Source of the DNA: Rhodospirillales bacterium
GTDB taxonomy: Bacteria; Pseudomonadota; Alphaproteobacteria; Rhodospirillales; Casp-alpha2
Direction of reading: 5' to 3'
Length of the DNA: 64,000 nucleotides
Assembly (NCBI GenBank): GCA_017644185.1
Contig: JAEPMA010000008.1
Coordinates: forward strand, 62,001-126,000
The notes beneath the pieces are model-generated. The model was not told where the DNA came from and made no database searches. It saw only the letters and a program-made list of their open reading frames with translations. Both the position numbers and the translations under genes were made by a program. Shown here piece after piece: positions 33,806 through 42,793 of the stretch (position 1 is its first letter; each line of letters begins with the position of its first letter).

Positions 33806-34579
33806 TCAGCGGCGCTGAACCAGCGCCTTCTTAATTTCCGCAATCGCCTTACCCGGGTTCAGTCCCTTCGGGCAAGTGTTGGTGCAGTTCATGATAGTGT
33901 GGCAACGGAACAGCCGGTACGGGTCGTCCAGGCTGTCGAGCCGCTTGCCCGTTGCTTCGTCGCGCGAGTCGGCGATCCAGCGGTAAGCCTGCAACAGGAT
34001 CGCCGGGCCGAGATAACGGTCGCCGTTCCACCAATAGCTCGGGCACGAAGTCTGGCAGCAGAAGCAAAGAATGCATTCCCAAAGACCGTCGAGTTTCTCG
34101 CGTTCTTCCGGGCTCTGCAGACGCTCGCCGGTCGGCGGCGCGGTATCAGCCTGGAGCCACGGCTCGATGGAGCGGTACTGCGCATAAGGGACGTTCAGGT
34201 CGGGGACCAGGTCCTTGATCACCGGCATGTGCGGCAGCGGGTAGACCTTCACGTCACCCTTGATCTCATCGATGGATTTCGTGCACGCCAGCGTGTTGGT
34301 GCCGTCGATGTTGAAGGCGCAAGACCCACACACCCCTTCGCGGCAGGACCGGCGGAACGCGAGGGTCGGATCGATCTCGTTCTTGATCTTGATCAGCGCG
34401 TCCAGAACCATCGGGCCGCACTTATCGAGATCGACTTCATAAGAATCGATGCGCGGGTTCTGGCCGCTGTCCGGATCGTAACGGTAGATACGGAAGGTCT
34501 TGATATTGGAGCCGCCGGAAGCCTTGAAGGTCTTGCCTTCGGTCACCTTCGAGTTGGCGGGAAGCGTGAATTCAACCAT
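33806..34579 (-). CDS. sdhB: Succinate dehydrogenase iron-sulfur subunit
   Basis: The 257-residue electron-transfer subunit of complex II. The 2Fe-2S ligands are in [12 protein letters not shown] and TLACTK; the 4Fe-4S and 3Fe-4S clusters use [16 protein letters not shown] and [14 protein letters not shown]. It passes electrons from SdhA FAD to ubiquinone at the membrane anchor. Last gene of sdhCDAB, 14 bases after sdhA. Confidence 0.98.
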   Translation of the reverse strand: MVEFTLPANSKVTEGKTFKASGGSNIKTFRIYRYDPDSGQNPRIDSYEVDLDKCGPMVLDALIKIKNEIDPTLAFRRSCREGVCGSCAFNIDGTNTLACTKSIDEIKGDVKVYPLPHMPVIKDLVPDLNVPYAQYRSIEPWLQADTAPPTGERLQSPEEREKLDGLWECILCFCCQTSCPSYWWNGDRYLGPAILLQAYRWIADSRDEATGKRLDSLDDPYRLFRCHTIMNCTNTCPKGLNPGKAIAEIKKALVQRR

Positions 34580-34593
34580 GGTTCAGACCTTCC

Positions 34594-36384
34594 TCAGTAC
34601 ACCCGGGCCTTGGGTTCGATGTATTCGACCTCGTCGGTCAGCGTATAGGCGTGCACCGGCCGGTAGCCGAGCTTGCACCCGCCGTTCTCGTCGATCCATG
34701 CCAACGAGTGCTTCATCCAGTTCTCGTCGTCGCGGTCCGGATAATCCTCGTGCGCGTGGGCGCCGCGGCTTTCGTGGCGCGCCTCGGCGGAATACATCGT
34801 CGAGACCGCATTGGGGACGAGGTTCGTCAGCTCAAGGCTTTCGACCAGATCCGAATTCCAGATCAGCGAACGGTCGTGCACCTTCAGATCCGACATCTTC
34901 GCGGTAACCGCGTCCAGCTTCTCGACGCCTTCTTTAAGAACTTCGGCGGTACGGAAGACGGCCGCGTTGTTCTGCATGACGCGCTGCAACTCGCCCCGGA
35001 TCTGCGCCGTGGTCGTGTCGCCGTCGGCGTGACGGATTTTATCGAAGCGCGCGATGGCCTTGTCGGCGGATGCCGTGTTAAGCGGCGGCAGCGGCGCACC
35101 CGGCTTGACGATTTCGGCGGCGCGGATCGCGGCGGCGCGGCCAAAAACCACGAGATCGAGCAGAGAGTTGGTGCCCAAGCGGTTGGCGCCGTGTACAGAC
35201 GCCGAGGCGCATTCGCCGATCGCCATCAGGCCGGGCGCGACCCGGTCCGGATCGTCCTCGGTCGGGTTCAGCACTTCGGTGCGATGGTTGGTCGGGATGC
35301 CGCCCATGTTGTAGTGCACGGTCGGCAACACCGGGATCGGTTCCTTGGTCGCGTCGACACCCGAGAAGATGCGCGCCGTTTCGGTGATCCCCGGCAGGCG
35401 TTTGTGAAGGACGTCCGCCCCCAGGTGTTCCAGGTGCAGGTGGATGTGATCCTTTTCGTCGCCGACGCCGCGATTGTCGCGGATTTCCATGGTCATGGCG
35501 CGGCTGACGACGTCGCGGCTGGCGAGGTCCTTGGCCGTCGGGGCGTAACGCTCCATGAAGCGCTCACCTTCCGAGTTGGTCAGATAACCGCCCTCGCCAC
35601 GGGCACCCTCGGTGATCAGGCAACCGGCCGAGAAAATCCCGGTCGGGTGGAATTGAACGAATTCCTGGTCCTGAAGCGGCAGGCCCGCACGCGCGATCAT
35701 GCCGTGGCCGTCACCTGTGCAGGTGTGCGCCGACGTGCACGAGAAATAGGCGCGGCCATATCCGCCGGATGCGAACACCGTCATCTGCGCCTGGAAGCGG
35801 TGCAGCTTTCCGTCATCGAGGTTCCACGCAACGACGCCCTGGCAGACGCCTTCGTCGTCCATGATGAGGTCGATAGCAAAATACTCGATAAAGAATTCTG
35901 CGTCGTTCTTGAGCGACTGCTGATAAAGCGTGTGCAGGATTGCGTGCCCCGTACGGTCGGCGGCGGCGCAGGCGCGCTGCACCGGCTTTTCGCCGAAGTT
36001 GGCCATGTGACCGCCGAACGGACGCTGATAAATCTTACCGTCTTCGGTACGTGAGAACGGCACGCCGAAGTGCTCGAGTTCATAAATCGCCGGCACCGCT
36101 TCGCGGCACATGTATTCGATGGCGTCCTGGTCGCCGAGCCAGTCGGCACCCTTGACGGTGTCGTACATGTGCCAGATCCAGTTGTCCTCGGCCATGTTGC
36201 CGAGCGATGCACCGATACCGCCCTGAGCGGCAACGGTATGGGACCGGGTCGGGAACACCTTCGAAATGCAGGCGGTTTTCAAACCGGCTGCGGCCATGCC
36301 GAGCGTCGCGCGCAGGCCGGCGCCGCCGGCGCCGACGACGATGACGTCGTATTTGTGATCAACGATCTCGTAGGATTGAGGCAT
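34594..36384 (-). CDS. sdhA: Succinate dehydrogenase flavoprotein subunit
   Basis: A 596-residue FAD subunit that oxidises succinate to fumarate. FAD-binding [16 protein letters not shown], the covalently flavinylated His in [23 protein letters not shown], the active-site region [11 protein letters not shown], and [14 protein letters not shown] near the second FAD contact. Ordinary length for the mitochondrial/alphaproteobacterial type. Confidence 0.98.
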   Translation of the reverse strand: MPQSYEIVDHKYDVIVVGAGGAGLRATLGMAAAGLKTACISKVFPTRSHTVAAQGGIGASLGNMAEDNWIWHMYDTVKGADWLGDQDAIEYMCREAVPAIYELEHFGVPFSRTEDGKIYQRPFGGHMANFGEKPVQRACAAADRTGHAILHTLYQQSLKNDAEFFIEYFAIDLIMDDEGVCQGVVAWNLDDGKLHRFQAQMTVFASGGYGRAYFSCTSAHTCTGDGHGMIARAGLPLQDQEFVQFHPTGIFSAGCLITEGARGEGGYLTNSEGERFMERYAPTAKDLASRDVVSRAMTMEIRDNRGVGDEKDHIHLHLEHLGADVLHKRLPGITETARIFSGVDATKEPIPVLPTVHYNMGGIPTNHRTEVLNPTEDDPDRVAPGLMAIGECASASVHGANRLGTNSLLDLVVFGRAAAIRAAEIVKPGAPLPPLNTASADKAIARFDKIRHADGDTTTAQIRGELQRVMQNNAAVFRTAEVLKEGVEKLDAVTAKMSDLKVHDRSLIWNSDLVESLELTNLVPNAVSTMYSAEARHESRGAHAHEDYPDRDDENWMKHSLAWIDENGGCKLGYRPVHAYTLTDEVEYIEPKARVY

Positions 36385-36389
36385 CCGGA

Positions 36390-36770
36390 TCAGCTCCCGA
36401 AAGTCAGGCGGATAACGGCGAACACGGCGCAGGCGCCGATCAGATAGACGGCGAACTTAACGAGGATGAGCGTCGTCAGCTTGGCGGCTTCGCCATGGAC
36501 GTAATCCTCGATAATCACCTGCAGGCCGAGAAAAGCGTGGTGGAACATGGTGACGATGAGCAGGATCAGCAGCACCGGATTATAGTGCGTGCCGACCCAG
36601 GACTTGAACGTCGCGAGGTCGGCGCCGACGACCGTCGAGGCGCACAGCACGAACCAGATAACCAACGGCACCAGGGCGATCCCGCTGATCCGTTGCACCC
36701 AGAAATGATGCGTGCCTTCATGCGATGCGCCGAGGCCGCGGACACGGCTTAGATGTGAACGAAGCTCCAT
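36390..36770 (-). CDS. sdhD: Succinate dehydrogenase membrane anchor subunit D
   Basis: A 126-residue hydrophobic anchor with three predicted helices ([53 protein letters not shown]). The His pair HHAFLG in helix 2 is the likely heme b ligand region; [11 protein letters not shown] resembles the quinone-site segment. I start at [14 protein letters not shown], two bases after sdhC. Confidence 0.93.
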   Translation of the reverse strand: MELRSHLSRVRGLGASHEGTHHFWVQRISGIALVPLVIWFVLCASTVVGADLATFKSWVGTHYNPVLLILLIVTMFHHAFLGLQVIIEDYVHGEAAKLTTLILVKFAVYLIGACAVFAVIRLTFGS

Positions 36771-36772
36771 GA

Positions 36773-37162
36773 TCAACTCCCCACCGTGTAAGCCAATACG
36801 AACGTGGCGATGGTCAGGATCACCGCTGCGGCGACAACCACCATCCCGCTGGTGCGCAACTGCGGCAGTTCGAGACCGCGGCCGGTATCCCAGATCAAGT
36901 GGCGGATGCCATTTGCGAGGTGATACCAGAGCGAGAACACGACCCCAAGTAACACCAGTTTTCCGATCCAAGATCCGAGGATCGCCTGCGCCGTCGCGAA
37001 CGCTTCCGGTCCGTACGTCGCGGCCATCAACCAATACGTCAGCAGCACCGCGCCGCCACAAAGGATGACGCCAGTGATCCGGTGGGAGATGGATAATTGG
37101 GCGCTCGCCGGCAATTTGTAGACTTGTAAATGCGGCGAAAGGGGACGATTCGGGGTAGCCAT
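36773..37162 (-). CDS. sdhC: Succinate dehydrogenase cytochrome b556 subunit C
   Basis: A 129-residue three-helix anchor. The N-terminal RPLSPHLQVYKLP and SISHRITGV match the family (the Ser and Arg of SxxHR form part of the ubiquinone pocket), and YHLANGIRHLIWD supplies heme/quinone-site His residues. The start at 37162 is the family start; earlier in-frame codons encode an unrelated 29 residues. First gene of sdhCDAB. Confidence 0.95.
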   Translation of the reverse strand: MATPNRPLSPHLQVYKLPASAQLSISHRITGVILCGGAVLLTYWLMAATYGPEAFATAQAILGSWIGKLVLLGVVFSLWYHLANGIRHLIWDTGRGLELPQLRTSGMVVVAAAVILTIATFVLAYTVGS

Positions 37163-37338
37163 GATTGAATGCCTTTCTCTGGGCAATGCGAGCATTCGCT
37201 GATTTCTCAACCGTGAGCTAGTGGTACCTGCGCGATTGGGGAAAGTCAATTTTTCGTGGTGCGTTGCAACAACCTATGGATTGCCGCAGCCCGCTTCCAC
37301 ATTACGTGCGCCGGTTTCGGGCCGAGACTCGCCCTGGG

Positions 37339-37358
37339 TGTGGACAAACTGTGGATAA
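37339..37358 (+). promoter_or_regulatory. Pair of DnaA-box-like 9-mers upstream of sdhC
   Basis: TGTGGACAA (37339-37347, one mismatch) and TGTGGATAA (37350-37358, perfect complement of the TTATCCACA consensus) lie in direct orientation two bases apart. They are in the 37163-37540 stretch, where I see no gene. This could be a DnaA regulatory or titration site; there is no dnaA, hemE or AT-rich unwinding region to support an origin. Confidence 0.45.
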
Positions 37359-37540
37359 ATTGGGGAAAACGGCTGCGTTTTTACACAGGAAAGTAACTTT
37401 ACCCCCAACATTCCACGTAGCGGCGAGAACCGATCCGGCGCATTGTTTATCTGCACGCGAGTACACCGTCACGGCGTTGCCGGATTTCCGGCGGCACCGG
37501 TCGAGGTAAAGCTGGGGGAACATCTGGTCCCGTATCTAAG

Positions 37541-37850
37541 CCTCGACGCCACTTGCTGCCAGTGGCCGGGTTTCGGCCCGCCACTCCGTCCGCTCGCTGC
37601 CCAGGCGAACGGAAGGTGTGCAGGGTGGTGACGACGTGTCCATTTGCGGATGGGATGCTTCGGTATCCCGGAAGCGAGCGCGGAAGACGAGGCCGATCTC
37701 TGCCCAGGGTGCGGCCCCGTTCGAAGCGAGGACATGGTGACTCATGGGCGAACGGAGCCTGGCCGGCTCCAAGAGGCGTCAGGTGCACTGATCCAGCAGT
37801 GCCGGGTGGAGGTTTCCCAGGACCGATACCGCTGACGCCTCTTTTATTTT
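37541..37850 (+). ncRNA. Candidate structured RNA of unknown family
   Basis: No plausible protein is encoded, but the plus strand has many compatible stems. CCACT/AGTGG (37549-37565). An eight-plus-three base long-range stem, CCG-TC-CGCTCGCT (37586-37598) with AGCGAGCGCGG (37673-37683), enclosing GGGAT/ATCCC (37652-37669). CCGTTCG/CGAACGG (37717-37755), extended by CCAGG/CCTGG. Finally an eleven-base perfect stem, AGAGGCGTCAG/CTGACGCCTCT (37772-37842), containing GCACTG/CAGTGC and followed by TTTATTTT. That ending is terminator-like on the plus strand only. RNase P, SRP RNA and tmRNA hallmarks are absent; a divergent 6S-like RNA cannot be excluded. The 5' end is a guess. Confidence 0.45.
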
Positions 37851-37858
37851 GCGCTTCC

Positions 37859-38923
37859 TCAGCGCGGCATCAGCACCCAGTAATCGAGATCGAGCACGAC
37901 ATGCGGCAGGTATTTGCCGTCGTCGCCCTTATACGGAAAGTCCGCGGGCGGATGGTCCTTGGTCGCGACGGTCCTTAATCTGAGCGCACCGAGGTCACTG
38001 CGGCCCGAGCATGCCGCTTTATCCAGCACCTCCGACCACGCGAACACGGTGTCCCCCGCGAAGATCGGGTTGGTATGGGACCCGGCATTGATCGCGGCGA
38101 TGCGAAACGCATTCGCCAGACCGTTGAAGCTGAGCGCGCGGGCGAACGAAATCACATGGCCGCCGTAAACCAGGCGTTTGCCGAACCGTCCAGATGATTG
38201 CGCGAACTGATTGAAGTGTACCTTCGCCGTGTTCTGGTAAAGACGGGTCGCCATCATGTGCTCGGCTTCCTCGACCGTGGTGCCGTCGACATGATCGATC
38301 TTCTCGCCAATATCGTAGTCGCCCCAAAGATCGCCGCTGCCGGCGAGACCTTTGTCGTAGCCCGTAAAATCGGTGCCCTGTGGCAACACTAGATCAGCGG
38401 CGTCGACCGCCGTCTTAAGATCGGGCACGCTCGGTTCCGGCGCCGGGTTCGAAGCGTCACGCTTGTTGACCATAACCCAGCGATTGTAGTCGACCACCAT
38501 CTCACCGGTTTGCTTGGTGCCGGTCGAGCGTACGTAGACGACGCCCGTCTTGCCGTTGGAATTCTCTTTGAGGCCGATCACTTCCGATGTCGTTCTGATC
38601 GTGTCGCCGGCGTAGACCGGCGCACCGAACACACCTTCCGCATAACCCAGATTGGCAACGGCGTTGAGCGACACTTCCGGGACGGTCTTCCCGAACGCGA
38701 TATGAAAGGTCAGCAGATCGTCGACCGGCTGTGCCGCGTAGCCGAGTTCCTTTGCGAATTCTGACGACGACTGAACGGCGAACCGGCCCCCGTAAAGGCT
38801 GGTATAGAGTGCGATATCCCCATCCGTCACGGTCCGCGGCGTCGCATGCGCGAATACCTGGCCGAGGGTAAAATCCTCAAAATAGTTACCCGGATCAGTC
38901 TTCTCCGTTTTCGTCGAAGACAT
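37859..38923 (-). CDS. mch: Mesaconyl-CoA hydratase (MaoC family)
   Basis: A 354-residue tandem hot-dog (double MaoC-like) protein matching mesaconyl-CoA hydratase of the ethylmalonyl-CoA pathway, which interconverts mesaconyl-CoA and beta-methylmalyl-CoA. It shows GNYFEDFTLGQVFAHATPRTVTDGD in pieces (YFEDFTLGQVFAHATPRT; TDGDIALYTSLYGG), and the second-half VYGGHVISFARALSFNGLANAF and AGSHTNPIFAGDTVFAWSEV segments. It lies one base after the malyl-CoA lyase-type gene, whose family cleaves its product. No crotonyl-CoA carboxylase/reductase gene is in the window. Confidence 0.88.
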   Translation of the reverse strand: MSSTKTEKTDPGNYFEDFTLGQVFAHATPRTVTDGDIALYTSLYGGRFAVQSSSEFAKELGYAAQPVDDLLTFHIAFGKTVPEVSLNAVANLGYAEGVFGAPVYAGDTIRTTSEVIGLKENSNGKTGVVYVRSTGTKQTGEMVVDYNRWVMVNKRDASNPAPEPSVPDLKTAVDAADLVLPQGTDFTGYDKGLAGSGDLWGDYDIGEKIDHVDGTTVEEAEHMMATRLYQNTAKVHFNQFAQSSGRFGKRLVYGGHVISFARALSFNGLANAFRIAAINAGSHTNPIFAGDTVFAWSEVLDKAACSGRSDLGALRLRTVATKDHPPADFPYKGDDGKYLPHVVLDLDYWVLMPR

Positions 38924-38924
38924 G

Positions 38925-39803
38925 TCAGGTGCCCCGGGCGTTGATGGCGTCGGAAAGCGCGAGCACGCGTTTTGCGTCCTCGACGTGAAGATTCTCGATC
39001 AGTTTCCCGTCGACGACGACAAGCCCCTTCCCCGCCTTCGCAGCTTCGGCGTGCGCATCGATGATCTTTCTTGCCCAGGCGACTTCGCTTTCCGCCGGCG
39101 CGAAAACCTCGTTCGCTGCGTCGATGGTCTTGGGATGGATGAGCGTCTTGCCATCCATGCCCAGTTCAAGGCCTTGCACACAGGATTTGCGAAAGCCCTC
39201 TTCATCCGAAAGATCCAGGTGCACCCCGTCGAGAATCGCGATCCCCGCAGCCCGCGCCGCCATGATGCAGTGCTGGAGCGCATAGAGGAACGGCAGCCGG
39301 TCCGGCGTGTGGCGGCAGCGAAGGTCTTTCTGCAAATCCGACGTCCCCATGACGAAGCAGCCGACGCGCGGATGCGCGAACGCAATCTCGCGCGCGTTTA
39401 GGATACCGAGGGGGGTTTCCATCATGCACCAGATTTTCATGTCTTCCGGCGCCCCCGCCTTCTCCAGGATCTCGACGGCTTCCAAAACCATCTTCGCCGT
39501 CTCCACTTTCGGCAGCACGACGGCATGACACTTCATCCCAGCGACGGCGGCGACGTCATCCTTGCCCCACTCGGTGTCGAACCCGTTGGTGCGGACACCG
39601 ATTTCGCGGGAACCGTATCCCCCTTCGTCGAGCGCCGCCTTGATAAGGGCCCGCGCTTCGACTTTCGCTTCCGGTGCGACCGAATCTTCGAGATCGAGGA
39701 TCAGCCCATCGGCAGGCAGTTCTCTGCCTTTCTGCATGGCGCGGGTGTTGGAGCCCGGCATATACAGAACGGATCGTCTCGGGCGGGCATCGAAATTCGT
39801 CAC
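38925..39803 (-). CDS. CitE-type malyl-CoA thioesterase / beta-methylmalyl-CoA lyase
   Basis: A 292-residue HpcH/HpaI-CitE family TIM-barrel protein: RRSVLYMPGSNTRAM, LILDLEDSVAPEAK (Mg-binding acid residues), VRTNGFDTEWG, MMETPLGILNA, VMGTSDLQKDL, GKTLIHPKTID. These features and the ENLHVEDAKRVLALS end are closest to Rhodobacter Mcl2, a (3S)-malyl-CoA thioesterase, rather than to the longer Mcl1 lyase; from memory, not from a search. I start at GTG 39803 with GGAG six bases upstream. Translationally adjacent to mch, suggesting a shared C4/C5-CoA ester pathway. Confidence 0.82.
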   Translation of the reverse strand: MTNFDARPRRSVLYMPGSNTRAMQKGRELPADGLILDLEDSVAPEAKVEARALIKAALDEGGYGSREIGVRTNGFDTEWGKDDVAAVAGMKCHAVVLPKVETAKMVLEAVEILEKAGAPEDMKIWCMMETPLGILNAREIAFAHPRVGCFVMGTSDLQKDLRCRHTPDRLPFLYALQHCIMAARAAGIAILDGVHLDLSDEEGFRKSCVQGLELGMDGKTLIHPKTIDAANEVFAPAESEVAWARKIIDAHAEAAKAGKGLVVVDGKLIENLHVEDAKRVLALSDAINARGT

Positions 39804-39891
39804 GGTCAACTCCAGTCTCGTTTTTGTGCGGTGCAATGGACTACAATCGGCGTAACTATAAAAGTCAATGATACGAAGGCAAGCGCACCCC

Positions 39892-40740
39892 ATGGACGTT
39901 ATTTCCCTTCAATCCCGGGTCAGAACCGGCTATGTCGGCAACGCCATCGCCGTGCCAACTCTCGAGCGGACAGGTGTAACCGCACACGCCGTCGATACGG
40001 TGACCTATGACCATCATCCGGGACACGGGCCCGTCACACCCGAAGTCACGGTGCTCGCAGACATTCGGTCGGGACTTGATCGGGCACTTCAGGGCTGTGG
40101 TGACGCCTGCGCGTTGCTCAGCGGCTATCTTGCAAACGCCGAACAGGGCCACGTGGCGCTCGATTTCGTTGAGGGAGCACGTGGCGGCGGCAACAAAGTC
40201 ACATGGTATCTCGATCCGGTATTCGGCGACGACGCGGAAGGAATATATGTCGATCCGGCCATCGTCGGCTTTTTCCGCGACCGGGCCATTCCCGCCTGCG
40301 ATGCCGTCCTGCCGAATCGCTTCGAGCTCGCAACACTGACAGACACCAAGATTGAGGATTCCAAAAGTGCCGTCGCCGCCGCCCGAAAGCTGATGGCGCG
40401 TGGCCCCAGCCTGGTATTTGTATCATCCATACCGACTTCGCACGGTTCGATCACGAACCTGCTTGTTACTGAAACCGGGGCCGAAGAAATCACCGTGCCC
40501 AAACGCCCGCTGCGCGCCAAGGGGACCGGCGACATGTTGAGCGCCGCCTTCACCGGCCTTCACGTTTCGGGTTCCGATCCACGCCCTGCGGCACAATCGG
40601 CGGTAGCAGCCGTCAATGCCGCAGTTGAGGACGCCAGCGACCGCGATGCCGTTGAGTTGGATCCAACTAACTCACTGACGTTATTGGATATTTATATAAA
40701 GAATGCAACGGTAAGTACGTATACCGAATCGCTTGAATAG
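39892..40740 (+). CDS. PdxY/PdxK-like pyridoxal kinase
   Basis: A 282-residue ribokinase-fold kinase resembling PdxY: ISLQSRVRTGYVGNAIAVP at the N-terminus, SGYLANAEQG, LDPVFGDDAEGIYV, VLPNRFELATLT, and GTGDMLSAAFTG with the catalytic Asp of the GTGD loop. It would phosphorylate pyridoxal to PLP (salvage). I prefer the ATG at 39892 over 39868 because it gives the family N-terminus. Divergent from the malyl-CoA gene. The A+T-richer last 20 codons and an atypical C-terminus may reflect weaker constraint. Confidence 0.85.
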   Translation: MDVISLQSRVRTGYVGNAIAVPTLERTGVTAHAVDTVTYDHHPGHGPVTPEVTVLADIRSGLDRALQGCGDACALLSGYLANAEQGHVALDFVEGARGGGNKVTWYLDPVFGDDAEGIYVDPAIVGFFRDRAIPACDAVLPNRFELATLTDTKIEDSKSAVAAARKLMARGPSLVFVSSIPTSHGSITNLLVTETGAEEITVPKRPLRAKGTGDMLSAAFTGLHVSGSDPRPAAQSAVAAVNAAVEDASDRDAVELDPTNSLTLLDIYIKNATVSTYTESLE

Positions 40741-40799
40741 CTTCCGACAAAATGGAACCATAAGGTTCTCTTGGGGTCTATGAACGGAGCGGGTCAACC

Positions 40800-41393
40800 G
40801 TGACCGACTATTTGCGCGACGTCTCTATCATGGTCGTTGAAGACCAGGACTTCTCCGCCGGTTTGTTGCGGAAGATGTTGCGGGTTCTCGGTGCGTCCGA
40901 CGTCCACATCTTCGAGAACGGCGAAGATGCGTGGGAGTATTTCAAGAGCAACACGGTCGATCTCGTCGTCACCGACTGGCAGATGGCACCGATCAACGGT
41001 ATCAAACTGACCCAACTGATCCGCAAGAGCCCGGAAAGCCCGAATACCTTCGTCCCCATCATCATGGTCACCGCGTTTCGCGAACGTGAGCACGTCTTCA
41101 AGGCGCGCGATGCCGGGGTCACCGAATACGTCATTAAACCGGTCTCACCCAAAGGACTGTTCAGCCGGATCGAAGCCGTGATCGAACGGCCGCGCCGTTT
41201 CGTCCGTGTCGGTGAGTTCTTCGGCCCCGACCGCCGCCGCCACCATGGTGAGTTCAAGGGCGAGGATCGGCGTGGTCAGGGCCCAAAACCGGACGCCAAG
41301 ACGGCCGCCGCCGAGAAAAAGCGGGACATGGAACAGGACGAGATCAACACCACCTTCAACCCGGACGACGCCGACCGGGTCAAGGCGGACTGA
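40800..41393 (+). CDS. Response regulator with receiver domain and charged tail
   Basis: A 197-residue CheY-like protein: acidic pair VVEDQD, phosphoacceptor Asp59 in LVVTDWQMAP, switch Thr91, Lys113 in VIKPVSPKG. About 60 further residues are charged and probably disordered (FFGPDRRRHHGEFKGEDRR, KTAAAEKKRDMEQDE). The FFGPDRRR segment recurs in alphaproteobacterial receivers, but its role is unknown to me. Start GTG 40800, preceded by GGAGCGGG. No kinase gene is adjacent. Confidence 0.88.
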   Translation: MTDYLRDVSIMVVEDQDFSAGLLRKMLRVLGASDVHIFENGEDAWEYFKSNTVDLVVTDWQMAPINGIKLTQLIRKSPESPNTFVPIIMVTAFREREHVFKARDAGVTEYVIKPVSPKGLFSRIEAVIERPRRFVRVGEFFGPDRRRHHGEFKGEDRRGQGPKPDAKTAAAEKKRDMEQDEINTTFNPDDADRVKAD

Positions 41394-41404
41394 CACCCTT
41401 TCCA

Positions 41405-41431
41405 AAACAAAAACGCCCACCGCGATGGGCG
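41405..41431 (-). terminator. Intrinsic terminator of asd
   Basis: Stem CGCCCA / TGGGCG with a six-base loop, followed on the minus strand by TTTTTGTTTT. It lies between convergent asd and the response regulator. Confidence 0.8.
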
Positions 41432-41468
41432 GCAGGCGTTTCCGTAATTCAGAACCGAACAGGCCGGG

Positions 41469-42500
41469 TCAGGCGGCGTCTGCCATGTACTGGCCGATCA
41501 GCGTTTCGGCGATCTGCACCGTGTTGAGGGCGGCACCCTTGCGAAGGTTGTCGGAAACCACCCACATGGAAAGCCCGTGCTCGACCGTCGGGTCGGTACG
41601 GATGCGGCTGACGTAGACGTCGTCTTCGCCGGCGCACTCTTTCTGCGTCACGTAACCGCCATCAGCGCGTTCGTCGAGAACGGTGATCCCCGGCGCGTTC
41701 TGCAGCGCCTGACGCGCTTCGTCCACTTCCAGCGGTCCGTCGAATTCGAGAGTCACGGCCTCGCCGTGGCCGACGAACACCGGCACGCGCACGCAGGTCG
41801 CGTGAACCTTGATCGCCGGGTCGAGGATTTTCTTGGTTTCGACGACCATCTTCCATTCTTCCTTGGTCGAACCGTCGTCCATGAACTTGTCGATGTGCGG
41901 AATGCAGTTGAACGCGATCTGCTTGGTGAACTTCTCGCGATGTTCTTCCGTCGGCTGGTTCATGTAGATGCCCTTGGTCTGGGCGAACAGTTCGTCCATA
42001 CCCGCCTTACCGGCGCCGGAAACCGACTGATACGTCGATACGATACAACGGTTGATCGGCACCAGGTCGTGCAACGGCTTCATCGCCACGACCATCTGGA
42101 TCGTCGAGCAGTTGGGGTTGGCGATGATCCCCTTTCTTGTGTAACCGGCGATCGCGTCCGGATTGACTTCCGGCACCACCAGCGGCACGTCCGGGTCCAT
42201 CCGCCAAAACGACGTGTTGTCGATGACGACGGCACCAGCGGCGGCCGCTTTCGGGCTGTAGATCTCGGAAACCGAGGCGCCCGGCGACGACAAAACGATG
42301 TCGATGCCCTTGAAGTCGAACTTGGCAAGGTCCTGGCACTTCAGGACGTCGTCGTCGCCGTAGCTGACTTCCTTACCCACCGACCGTTCGGAGGCCAGCG
42401 CCACGACCTCATCGGCCGGGAAGCGGCGATCCGCCATAATCTGCATCATCTCGCGGCCTACGTTCCCCGTAGCACCGACAACAGCAACTTTATAACCCAT
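41469..42500 (-). CDS. asd: Aspartate-semialdehyde dehydrogenase
   Basis: A 343-residue NADP-dependent enzyme reducing aspartyl phosphate to aspartate semialdehyde, the branch point to lysine/diaminopimelate, threonine and methionine. Rossmann VAVVGATGNVGREMMQIM, catalytic Cys131 in NPNCSTIQ, SVSGAGKAGMDEL and RVPVFVGHGEAV (catalytic His) are present. Single gene; dapF, also needed for diaminopimelate, is in the window but unlinked. Confidence 0.97.
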   Translation of the reverse strand: MGYKVAVVGATGNVGREMMQIMADRRFPADEVVALASERSVGKEVSYGDDDVLKCQDLAKFDFKGIDIVLSSPGASVSEIYSPKAAAAGAVVIDNTSFWRMDPDVPLVVPEVNPDAIAGYTRKGIIANPNCSTIQMVVAMKPLHDLVPINRCIVSTYQSVSGAGKAGMDELFAQTKGIYMNQPTEEHREKFTKQIAFNCIPHIDKFMDDGSTKEEWKMVVETKKILDPAIKVHATCVRVPVFVGHGEAVTLEFDGPLEVDEARQALQNAPGITVLDERADGGYVTQKECAGEDDVYVSRIRTDPTVEHGLSMWVVSDNLRKGAALNTVQIAETLIGQYMADAA

Positions 42501-42608
42501 CTTCTCGTATCTCCTTTGGGGGTCGTTTTTGACCCGCCGATATCACTTAGGGCACGGTCTGCATACGACTTCGGCCCGCGAGTGTCTCAGCGGGCCGTTT
42601 CATCAAAA

Positions 42609-42653
42609 CACGAAAAAGCCGCCCGCTATAGCAGGGTTTTGGTCTTTTTCGTG
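42609..42653. repeat. Long inverted repeat between asd and lrgA
   Basis: Ten-base perfect arms CACGAAAAAG and CTTTTTCGTG separated by 25 bases, with outer CATC and GATG extending it across four unpaired bases. It lies in the 293-base divergent asd-lrgA spacer, where I see no gene. It may be an operator or a hairpin; it lacks a T-tract after the stem. Confidence 0.5.
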
Positions 42654-42793
42654 ATGGTAATCGCAAGCAGCATGCAAATTTCCAATAACTCGCCGAAAAT
42701 CACCCATTGATCCCGGTCGAAAACGCGCGGACCATAACGCGGTGCATCAAAATACGCAAGATACTTACTCTATTCAGGCCATAATATCCGCTA

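Noticed and set aside
37163-37540. Chromosomal replication origin
   Set aside because: Only a pair of DnaA boxes is visible; there is no AT-rich unwinding region, no further box cluster and no dnaA, hemE, parAB or gidA neighbour.
37541-37850. RNase P RNA, SRP RNA or tmRNA
   Set aside because: The universally conserved segments of each (RNase P GAGGAAAGTCC, SRP GGAAGGAAGCAGCC, tmRNA GGATTCGAC and a tag-peptide frame) are absent on both strands.
37443-37978. Short open frames on both strands in the sdhC-mch spacer
   Set aside because: They show no recognisable motif, no ribosome site and overlap the strongly structured RNA-like region and the end of mch.
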